Assembly (NCBI GenBank): GCA_902634485.1
Contig: CACPKA010000010.1
Span: 1 to 44,989, forward strand
DNA from: an uncultured Pelagibacteraceae bacterium
GTDB lineage: Bacteria; Pseudomonadota; Alphaproteobacteria; Pelagibacterales; Pelagibacteraceae
Reading direction: 5' to 3'
DNA length: 44,989 nucleotides
The notes under the pieces are model-generated. The model had not been told where the DNA came from. It saw only the letters and a program-made list of their open reading frames with translations, and did no database searches. The number at the start of each line of letters is the position of its first letter. The stretch's first letter is position 1. Of the stretch, positions 7,792 to 13,550 are shown piece after piece. The translations under genes were made by a program, and so were the position numbers.

Positions 7792-8195
7792 TGGTTAAAG
7801 ACGATAAACATAAAATTTTAAATTCAATAATTATGGATATTGAAAAGCAAAAACACATACTTGATAGAACATTTGCATTTATTCAAAGCACCTTAATTAG
7901 CCTTGAAGCAAATGAAAAACTAGAAGGTGAAGAAAAAAATTGGTTAATAAAAGATTTAAGAGAAAAACTAAATGAAAGAGAAAAAGCAACAGCAACGCTG
8001 ACTTATTTAAAATATAAAAAGATGAGAGATGAAATGCAGAAATTAAAAATGCACGGTGGTCCAGATGATTATTTAGAAAATCTTGAAAAAATTAAAAAAG
8101 AGCAAGGTATAGATAATTTGTATAAAAGCTACGAAGATAAAAAGACTTTAGATCGTATAAAAAAGCACCCAGAAGAAATAATCAAATTAAAATAA
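7791..8195 (+). CDS. Coiled-coil protein of unknown function
   Basis: 134 residues, almost entirely helical and charged: long heptad-like stretches at about residues 8-75 (ILNSIIMDIEKQKHIL, EEKNWLIKDLREKLNEREKA) and 76-130. No signal peptide, membrane segment or catalytic motif is visible. It overlaps the nuclease-like gene by one base, which suggests the pair works together, perhaps as enzyme plus partner or antidote; this is inference. The paired direct repeat of the cassette begins only three bases after its stop codon. Confidence 0.65.
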   Translation: MVKDDKHKILNSIIMDIEKQKHILDRTFAFIQSTLISLEANEKLEGEEKNWLIKDLREKLNEREKATATLTYLKYKKMRDEMQKLKMHGGPDDYLENLEKIKKEQGIDNLYKSYEDKKTLDRIKKHPEEIIKLK

Positions 8196-8197
8196 AA

Positions 8198-8216
8198 TCC
8201 CGATCTATGGCCGATC
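8198..8216. repeat. Paired direct repeat, right arm-like site of unit 2
   Basis: CCGATC occurs at 8200-8205 and 8211-8216, again 11 bp apart, and the 22 bases from 8198 differ from those at 6491 at five positions, mostly in the spacer. It starts three bases after the stop of the coiled-coil gene, the same placement as the repeat at 8920 in unit 3. Confidence 0.55.
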
Positions 8217-8271
8217 AAATTAAATCTAAAAGTTAATTATTATTTAAAACAAAGCAAAGTATTAGATTAGA

Positions 8272-8338
8272 AAGGGGCGTTCTGTTGCCAGGTGCCCCGA
8301 ACTTTGTACCATTATTCGCGAATAATTTGAATTGAAAA
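8272..8338 (-). repeat. ssrA-end-like repeat, copy C (candidate att remnant)
   Basis: 8272-8298 is identical over 27 bases to 8982-9008 in the ssrA distal end, and 8278-8338 matches the copy at 6411-6471 at 56 of 61 positions. It contains a full stem (GGGGC/GCCCC with inner CTG-TTGC-CAG) and next to it the perfect palindrome ATTATTCGCGAATAAT, which takes the place of the A/T hairpin that follows the tag in the intact ssrA. This is what a displaced 3' end of an allelic ssrA left by an insertion would look like. Confidence 0.75.
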
Positions 8339-8359
8339 ATCTATAATTTAATAAATAGT

Positions 8360-8377
8360 GTGCCACTGCTGTGCCAA
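8360..8377. repeat. Paired direct repeat, left arm-like site of unit 3
   Basis: GTGCCACTGCTGTGCCAA, with GTGCCA at 8360-8365 and 8371-8376 (11-bp period). Identical over all 18 bases and in the same orientation at 8920-8937. Confidence 0.7.
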
Positions 8378-8419
8378 AATTCACAATATTAAATTTTATA
8401 TAGAGTTTTATTATAGAAC

Positions 8420-8917
8420 ATGAAAAAAATTATATTATTATTAATTTTAATACCAAGCATCTCTTTTGGTGGCACGATGAATATGATAGGTGAAAAAGGA
8501 GATCCAGCTGAAGTTTCTAAAGTTATCGTAGTTAAAATGTATGACAATTATTATGAGCCAAATAAATTTGAAATAAAGAAAAACCAAACTATAAAGTTTA
8601 TTGTTTATAATTATGGGGAACTAGTTCATGAATTTAATATTGCTACTAAAGCTATGCACCTGAAACACCAACCAGAAATGATAAAAATGGTAGAAAATGA
8701 AATATTGTTAGTTGATAGAATTGATAAAAAAAAAATGAAAGAATTATCAAAAAAAGATCATTCTATGAGTCATTCTCACTCTAATAGTGTGTTGTTAGAG
8801 CCGAGCCAGAGTGCTGAATTAATTTGGAAATTTAATACTAATGCTGAGCTTGAGGCAGCGTGTAACGTACCCGGTCACTACGAGGCAGGCATGATTGCAA
8901 AAATAAATAATTTATAA
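8420..8917 (+). CDS. Secreted cupredoxin-like copper protein
   Basis: 165 residues with a short signal peptide (MKKIILLLILIPSISFGG). The mature protein has the plastocyanin-like fold: strand VIVVKMYDNYYEPNKFEIKKNQTIKFIVYNYGELVHEFNI, with H70 as first copper ligand, and the C-terminal ligand loop C148-N-V-P-G-H153-Y-E-A-G-M158, a complete type 1 copper site (His, Cys, His, Met). Between them is a Met/His-rich insert (HLKHQPEM..., DHSMSHSHSNS) that could bind extra copper. Similar 'copper-binding/cupredoxin' proteins act in copper handling or as periplasmic electron carriers. It is the only gene in a unit bordered by repeats at 8360 and 8920, so it may be accessory cargo. Confidence 0.85.
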   Translation: MKKIILLLILIPSISFGGTMNMIGEKGDPAEVSKVIVVKMYDNYYEPNKFEIKKNQTIKFIVYNYGELVHEFNIATKAMHLKHQPEMIKMVENEILLVDRIDKKKMKELSKKDHSMSHSHSNSVLLEPSQSAELIWKFNTNAELEAACNVPGHYEAGMIAKINNL

Positions 8918-8919
8918 TT

Positions 8920-8937
8920 GTGCCACTGCTGTGCCAA
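8920..8937. repeat. Paired direct repeat, right arm-like site of unit 3
   Basis: The same 18 bases as 8360-8377, same strand, starting three bases after the cupredoxin stop codon. GTGCCA occurs at 8920-8925 and 8931-8936. Confidence 0.7.
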
Positions 8938-8981
8938 CAATCAATTTTAACTAATAAAGTCTGAAATAAATTATATTTTTT

Positions 8982-9240
8982 AAGGGGCGTTCTGTTGCCA
9001 GGTGCCCCAAAACCCCGTTACTTAATTAATAAATTAATTAAGCAGCAAGAGCAAATTTATCATTTGCAATTATAATTTAGCCCGTTGCGGTGGAACAATT
9101 CCGAACGAAAGAATAGCCTTTAGACATCCGTCGATTCTAGTTCACCCCCATAAGTTGAATTTGGTGGAGGTGGTGGGTACTGCCCCCACGTCCGCAATGG
9201 TTATTACGAAATTCGTTTATCGTCATAGTTGGAAAACCAA
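8982..9240 (-). ncRNA. ssrA: Two-piece (circularly permuted) tmRNA
   Basis: Reading the minus strand: an acceptor piece runs from about 9240 to 9162 and ends GGACGTGGGGGCAGTACC...CACCTCCACCA, giving a genomically encoded CCA. A 12-nt spacer follows, then the coding piece starts at 9149 with GGGGGTGAACTAGAATCGACG, closely matching the 5' end of bacterial tmRNA. Its first seven bases pair with CACCTCC before ACCA, six Watson-Crick pairs and one G-T. The tag frame at 9067-9038 reads GCA AAT GAT AAA TTT GCT CTT GCT GCT TAA, i.e. ANDKFALAA, very close to the classic ANDENYALAA. Then come an A/T hairpin (9021-9042) and a GGGGC hairpin (8984-9008). Permuted order, acceptor before coding, is typical of alphaproteobacteria. 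The T loop (GGCAGTA) lacks the canonical TTC. Exact ends are estimates. Confidence 0.93.
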
Positions 9241-9247
9241 CACTATT

Positions 9248-9275
9248 AATATAAAAGTAAAATATAAAGATTCAA
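9248..9275 (-). promoter_or_regulatory. Predicted sigma-70-type promoter of ssrA
   Basis: On the minus strand, TTGAAT (9275-9270) and TATATT (9253-9248) are separated by 16 bases and would start transcription near 9241, just before the tmRNA acceptor piece. It lies within the 45 bases that separate ssrA from the divergent thyX start at 9286, so the thyX promoter must overlap it. Prediction from consensus only, in an A/T-rich region. Confidence 0.5.
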
Positions 9276-9285
9276 TAAATAATTC

Positions 9286-10233
9286 ATGAAACTAACAAAA
9301 GAACAAGAACAAGAAATAAAAGAGTTACAATCTCAAAAAAACACAACAAAAAGGGTAGTTGCACCGGAACTTGAAAAAATTTTGTATGAAGCTATTCCAA
9401 TACTAGATCATGGTTTTGTGAGAGTTATTGATTATATGGGGGATGATACTTCTGTTGTACAAGCTGCAAGAGTTTCTTATGGAAAAGGTACCAAAAAAGT
9501 TTCTACTGACGCAGGTCTAATTAAATATTTAATGAGACATTGGCATAGTACACCTTTTGAAATGTGTGAAATCAAATATCACATAAAACTTCCAATATTT
9601 ATTGCAAGACAATGGATTAGACATAGAACTGCAAATGTAAATGAGTATTCTGCGAGATATTCAATTTTAGATAAAGAATTTTATTTACCTACATCTGATA
9701 ATTTAGCAGCTCAATCAAAAATTAATAGACAGGGAAGAGGAGAAGTTCTTAAAGGTGAACAAGCAAAAAAAGTTTTAGACTTACTAAAAGAAGATGCTGA
9801 AAGAACTTATAAAAATTATGAAGAAATGCTTAATGAACGTTATGATGGATCAACTATAGAAGAAAATAAAGCAGGTTTAGCTAGAGAATTAGCAAGAATG
9901 AATTTAACATTAAATACTTATACACAATGGTATTGGAAAACAGATTTACTTAATTTAATGAATTTTTTAAGATTGAGAGCAGATAGCCATGCACAATATG
10001 AAATCAGAGCCTATGCAGAAGCTATGCTTGAAACTCTTAAAAAATGGGTTCCAATAACCTATGAAGCCTTTATGGATTATAGAGTGGGCGGAACAGAAGT
10101 TTCAGCTAAAGGTAAGTTAATAATTCAAAAGTTAATTAAAGGAGAAAAAATTCAATTAGAAGATTCAGGATTATCCAAAAGAGAATGGAATGAGCTAATG
10201 CAAGCTTTTGATTTAAATGATAAATCTATTTAG
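9286..10233 (+). CDS. thyX: FAD-dependent thymidylate synthase ThyX
   Basis: Makes dTMP from dUMP using methylene-tetrahydrofolate with FAD and NADPH as reductant. 315 residues. The diagnostic ThyX motif RHR-x7-S is present at residues 112-122 ([11 protein letters not shown]), preceded by [20 protein letters not shown], the usual flavin/dUMP-binding region. A second dUMP-binding stretch, [29 protein letters not shown], and the closing [13 protein letters not shown] are also as in the family. The ~40-residue N-terminal charged extension ([15 protein letters not shown]) and the C-terminal tail make it longer than Thermotoga ThyX. The ATG at 9286 is the first in frame. Divergent from ssrA with only a short shared control region. 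Confidence 0.96.
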   Translation: MKLTKEQEQEIKELQSQKNTTKRVVAPELEKILYEAIPILDHGFVRVIDYMGDDTSVVQAARVSYGKGTKKVSTDAGLIKYLMRHWHSTPFEMCEIKYHIKLPIFIARQWIRHRTANVNEYSARYSILDKEFYLPTSDNLAAQSKINRQGRGEVLKGEQAKKVLDLLKEDAERTYKNYEEMLNERYDGSTIEENKAGLARELARMNLTLNTYTQWYWKTDLLNLMNFLRLRADSHAQYEIRAYAEAMLETLKKWVPITYEAFMDYRVGGTEVSAKGKLIIQKLIKGEKIQLEDSGLSKREWNELMQAFDLNDKSI

Positions 10234-10277
10234 TTTTATTTAATAATTTTCTATATTGAGTTTAATTTTTGCAAATA

Positions 10278-10664
10278 ATGTCAAAAAAAATAAAAATATC
10301 GTCAAATAGAAATTTCGGATTTGTTTTTTGTATTGTATTTTTAATTATAGGTCTTTGGCCTTTATTAAGTTTAAATGAAGTAAGATATTGGTCAATAATA
10401 ATATCAATAATTTTTTTAATTTTAGGACTATTGAATTCAAAAGTTTTAGGTCCTTTAAATAAAATTTGGTTTTATTTTGGGATTACATTAGGAAAGATAA
10501 TTTCTCCATTAATAATGGGAATAATATTTTTTTTTGTTGTTACGCCTATTGGAATTCTTATGAGACTTTTTAAAAAAGATATTTTGAGACTGAAAAAAAA
10601 TAAAGAAAAATCTTATTGGATACAAAGAAACAAAAAAATTAATAGTATGAAAAGGCAATTTTGA
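10278..10664 (+). CDS. SxtJ family membrane protein
   Basis: 128 residues from the ATG at 10278; a TTG nine bases earlier is a poorer start. The protein has four hydrophobic segments (FGFVFCIVFLIIGLWPLL, YWSIIISIIFLILGLL, IWFYFGITLGKIISPLI, MGIIFFFVVTPIGILMRLF) and a charged tail ending in YWIQRNKK. The 'FG...F...F.IIGLWPL', 'L.PLNKIW..FG..LG.I.SP' and 'TPIG' pattern is that of the SxtJ family, short membrane proteins commonly found next to NodU/CmcH-type carbamoyltransferases. Function is unknown; saxitoxin clusters gave the name, but the family is widespread. It is followed by a DUF5989-like gene one base after its stop and then by the carbamoyltransferase. Confidence 0.85.
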   Translation: MSKKIKISSNRNFGFVFCIVFLIIGLWPLLSLNEVRYWSIIISIIFLILGLLNSKVLGPLNKIWFYFGITLGKIISPLIMGIIFFFVVTPIGILMRLFKKDILRLKKNKEKSYWIQRNKKINSMKRQF

Positions 10665-10665
10665 G

Positions 10666-10815
10666 ATGAGCTTTTTAGAAGAATTTTTGGATTTTTTAAG
10701 AGAAAGAAAAAAATATTGGTTATTACCAATAATCTTGTTTTTAGTTATTTTTGGTGGTCTAATTATATTAGCACAGGGATCAGCTGTAGCCCCATTTATT
10801 TATGCAATTTTTTAA
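10666..10815 (+). CDS. DUF5989 family small membrane protein
   Basis: 49 residues: MSFLEEFLDFLRERKKYWLLP followed by one hydrophobic helix (IILFLVIFGGLIILAQGSAVAPF). The 'F(L/W)..(R/K)KKYWL.P......(G)...(L)..GSA.APFIY' pattern is that of the DUF5989/SxtK-like peptides that accompany SxtJ and carbamoyltransferase genes. It starts one base after the SxtJ stop and ends 26 bases before the carbamoyltransferase. It is likely a membrane partner of that enzyme, by association only. Confidence 0.8.
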   Translation: MSFLEEFLDFLRERKKYWLLPIILFLVIFGGLIILAQGSAVAPFIYAIF

Positions 10816-10841
10816 AATTAAAAAAGGAGTTTGATTTTTAA

Positions 10842-12680
10842 ATGTCTTATATACTTGGCATCTCTGCTTTTTATCATGATAGTGCGGCAACATTAATTCA
10901 TGGTGGTAAAATTATTGCGGCGGCCCAAGAAGAAAGATTTACAAGAGTAAAACATGATTTTTCTTATCCACATAATGCAGTAGAATTTGTATTAAGTTAT
11001 GCAAATATAAAACTTAAAAATGTTGACCATATAATTTTTTATGAAAAGCCTTTTTTAAAATTTGAAAGGCTTCTAGAAACTTATGTAGCTTTTGCTCCAA
11101 AAGGTTTTCTCCAATTTTCTAAAGCTATGCCTTTATGGCTAAAAGAAAAACTTTTTCAAAAAAAAATGCTATTAGATCTGCTTAAAACACATGACAAAGA
11201 TTTTAACGATGAGAAAAAAATATTATTTTCTGAACATCATTTAAGTCATGCAGCCAGTACTTTTTATCCTTCACCATTTGAAGAGGCAATTATATTAACT
11301 GCAGATGGTGTTGGAGAATGGGCGACAACAACTGTTGCAATAGGAAGAGGCAAAAAATTAGAAATTAAAAAAGAAATACATTTTCCACACTCACTAGGAC
11401 TTCTCTACTCAGCTTTTACTTATTATACTGGCTTTAGAGTAAACAGTGGAGAGTACAAATTAATGGGTCTAGCGCCATATGGTGAACCAAAATATGTGGA
11501 TCAAATATTAGGTAATTTAATTGATGTAAAAGAGGATGGTAGTTTTAGACTAGATCAAAAATATTTTAATTACACCACAGGCTTAACGATGACGAATGAA
11601 AAATTTCATAATTTATTTGGACAAAAGCCCAGAAACTCTGAAGATGACAAAATATCCCAATTTCATATGGATATGGCTGCCTCTGTACAAAAAGTCACTG
11701 AGAATATTATGTTAACTTTAAGTAAGTCTTTAAAAGAAGAATATAAAATTAATAATTTATGCTTAGCAGGAGGGGTAGCATTAAATTGTGTTGCTAATGG
11801 AAAAATTTTAAAAGAGAAAATATTTAAAAATATATGGATACAACCTGCTTCAGGTGATGCTGGAGGTTCGCTGGGTGCTGCTTTAGCATTTTGGCATTTG
11901 GAATTGGAAAAAGATAGAGAAAATATTAATATAGATTCTATGCAAGGGTCATATCTTGGACCTGAATATTCTCAAGATAATATTGAGAATGAATTAAAAA
12001 AATTAGGAGCAAAATTTGATGTTTTAAATAACGAAGACTTGATTGAAAGAACAGCAGAAAGTTTATCAAATGGAGCGGCAATTGGTTGGTTCCAAGGTAG
12101 AATGGAGTTTGGCCCTAGGGCACTTGGTTCAAGGTCAATTTTAGGTGATGCGAGATCAGCTACTATGCAAAAAAATCTTAATCTAAAAGTAAAATATAGA
12201 GAAAGTTTTAGACCATTTGCTCCATCAGTTCTAAGAGAGGATTTAGAAAATTGGTTTGATTTAGATGCGGATAGTCCATATATGACATTTGTTGCAGATA
12301 TAAATCCAAAAATTAAAAATAAAATGACTGAAGATCAAGAGAAGCTTTTCGGAATTGATAAGCTAAATGTTAAAAGATCTGAGATACCTGCCGTTACTCA
12401 TATTGATTATTCCGCTAGAATTCAAACAGTCCATAGAGATACGAACTCTAAGTATTATGATTTAATAAAAAAATTTAAAGAAATAACTAACTGTCCAGTA
12501 ATTGTAAACACATCGTTTAATGTGAGAGGAGAACCAATAGTAAATACCCCAAGTGATGCTTTTAAATGTTTTATGGGTACAGAATTAGATAGTTTAGTTA
12601 TTGGAAATTGTTATTTAGAAAAAAATAAACAGATCCAATCATTAAAAAAAGATTATACCAATGAATTTGAATTAGATTAA
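10842..12680 (+). CDS. Carbamoyltransferase, NodU/CmcH family
   Basis: 612 residues, the normal length for enzymes that move a carbamoyl group from carbamoyl phosphate, through an adenylate, onto a hydroxyl group. The N-terminal Kae1-like domain begins LGISAFYHDSAATLI and holds EERFTRVKHD and the EHHLSHAASTFYPSPFE metal/adenylate motif; the C-terminal YrdC-like domain has WFQGRMEFGPRALGSRSIL and VNTSFNVRGEPIV. The acceptor is unknown. With SxtJ and DUF5989 proteins just upstream, the trio probably modifies a surface glycan or small metabolite at the membrane; this is inference. A GGAG ribosome site lies at 10826-10829. Its last four bases overlap the end of the convergent mrp gene. Confidence 0.92.
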   Translation: MSYILGISAFYHDSAATLIHGGKIIAAAQEERFTRVKHDFSYPHNAVEFVLSYANIKLKNVDHIIFYEKPFLKFERLLETYVAFAPKGFLQFSKAMPLWLKEKLFQKKMLLDLLKTHDKDFNDEKKILFSEHHLSHAASTFYPSPFEEAIILTADGVGEWATTTVAIGRGKKLEIKKEIHFPHSLGLLYSAFTYYTGFRVNSGEYKLMGLAPYGEPKYVDQILGNLIDVKEDGSFRLDQKYFNYTTGLTMTNEKFHNLFGQKPRNSEDDKISQFHMDMAASVQKVTENIMLTLSKSLKEEYKINNLCLAGGVALNCVANGKILKEKIFKNIWIQPASGDAGGSLGAALAFWHLELEKDRENINIDSMQGSYLGPEYSQDNIENELKKLGAKFDVLNNEDLIERTAESLSNGAAIGWFQGRMEFGPRALGSRSILGDARSATMQKNLNLKVKYRESFRPFAPSVLREDLENWFDLDADSPYMTFVADINPKIKNKMTEDQEKLFGIDKLNVKRSEIPAVTHIDYSARIQTVHRDTNSKYYDLIKKFKEITNCPVIVNTSFNVRGEPIVNTPSDAFKCFMGTELDSLVIGNCYLEKNKQIQSLKKDYTNEFELD

Positions 12681-13501
12681 TTATAAAGTGATTTAATTTT
12701 TTCAGCTAAATTTAAATAAATTTTTGAAATTTTGTGCCCAGGTAAACTTTCAACAATAGGTTTTCCTAAGTCACCAAATCTTCCAACTTCAGGATCTATG
12801 GGTATTTCTCCTAAAAATTCTTTAGAAAATTCTTTCGCAGTTTTTTCAACTCCACCTTCGCCAAAAATAAAATATTTTTTTCCATCATCACCCATAAAAT
12901 GACTCATATTATCAATTAAACCTATTATTTTCACTCCAAGTTTATCAAACATTTTAATTCCTCTCTTCACATCTTGAAGTGCTAATTCCTGAGGAGTTGA
13001 AACAATAATTACTCCATCCATTTTAATTTCTTGAGCAAAAGTTAGCTGGGTATCTCCGGTTCCTGGAGGCATATCTACAATAATTATATCTAAGTTATTC
13101 CAATTTACTTTTTGGGCAAAAGTTTTTATTGCACTGGTTACCATCGGACCACGCCAAATCATTGGTGTTTGTTCCTCTGTTAAAAAACCAATTGACATAC
13201 ATTGAATATTATATTTAGAAATAGGTGTCATTGATTTTCCATCACTTTCGGGCTTACCATTTATAGAAAATAACTTTGGCAAAGATGGTCCATATATATC
13301 TGCGTCAAGCAAACCTACTTTGCAACCAATTTGCTTTAATGCTAAAGCTAAATTTGTAGCAAATGTAGACTTTCCTACCCCACCTTTTGCACTTGAAATT
13401 GCAATAGTATATTTAGTTCCTTTAATAGGGTTTTTTTCAAAGGTTTTTCCACCCATTTTTTTCTTAGTTGCGTCACTTATTTCCGGTTTTTCTTTTGTCA
13501 T
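12677..13501 (-). CDS. mrp: Mrp/ApbC-type iron-sulfur cluster carrier ATPase
   Basis: 274-residue P-loop ATPase of the Mrp/NBP35 group, a scaffold or carrier that delivers [4Fe-4S] clusters to target proteins in the cytoplasm. Seen: the deviant Walker A AISSAKGGVGKSTFATNLALAL, then DADIYGPSLPKLF, MSIGFLTEEQTPMIWRGPMV, and DIIIVDMPPGTGDTQLTFAQ (Walker B region). Compared with the ~360-residue form it lacks the N-terminal MIP18/DUF59 domain and starts with a short polar tail. The usual C-terminal C-x-x-C is not obvious: the region reads IDNMSHFMGDDGKKYFIFGEGG, with M and other residues where cysteines commonly occur, so cluster binding may differ. Divergent from hflK (49 bp apart). Confidence 0.88.
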   Translation of the reverse strand: MTKEKPEISDATKKKMGGKTFEKNPIKGTKYTIAISSAKGGVGKSTFATNLALALKQIGCKVGLLDADIYGPSLPKLFSINGKPESDGKSMTPISKYNIQCMSIGFLTEEQTPMIWRGPMVTSAIKTFAQKVNWNNLDIIIVDMPPGTGDTQLTFAQEIKMDGVIIVSTPQELALQDVKRGIKMFDKLGVKIIGLIDNMSHFMGDDGKKYFIFGEGGVEKTAKEFSKEFLGEIPIDPEVGRFGDLGKPIVESLPGHKISKIYLNLAEKIKSLYN

Positions 13502-13550
13502 TACATTATCTTAACTTGTTTTTCCTTATAAAGACATTATATACATTGTC

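Larger units (their letters stand above)
6411..8298. mobile_element. Candidate integrase-less cassette at ssrA (unit 2)
   Basis: The interval is bounded by ssrA-end copies at 6411 and 8278 in the same orientation. Just inside lie paired direct repeats CCGATC-N5-CCGATC with 11-bp period, at 6491-6509 (20 nt from the left copy) and 8198-8216 (3 nt after the last stop codon). It holds a 32-residue membrane peptide, a DUF6804 membrane protein, a nuclease-like protein and a coiled-coil protein. This is the layout of an integrative element with core and arm sites, but no recombinase is encoded. Mobility is inferred, not shown. Confidence 0.45.
8272..9008. mobile_element. Candidate integrase-less cassette at ssrA (unit 3, cupredoxin cargo)
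   Basis: Bounded by the 27-base identical ssrA-end copies at 8272-8298 and 8982-9008. Inside are identical 18-base paired repeats at 8360-8377 and 8920-8937, each GTGCCA twice with 11-bp period, and one gene, a secreted cupredoxin. Distances mirror unit 2: about 20 nt from the left copy to the first pair, three bases from the last stop to the second. No recombinase gene is present, so any movement would need an enzyme from elsewhere. Inference from architecture. Confidence 0.45.

Noticed and set aside
6411..9008. Integron-type attC cassette array
   Set aside because: The hairpin repeats match the end of ssrA, not attC sites. There is no IntI gene, and genes are grouped in one unit of four, unlike single-gene integron cassettes.
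9248..9285. tRNA gene beside ssrA
   Set aside because: No cloverleaf can be drawn; the CCA-ending segment is the tmRNA acceptor piece.
10278..12680. Saxitoxin-like toxin gene cluster
   Set aside because: Only the widely distributed SxtJ/DUF5989/carbamoyltransferase trio is present; no polyketide, amidinotransferase or other toxin biosynthesis genes are near.
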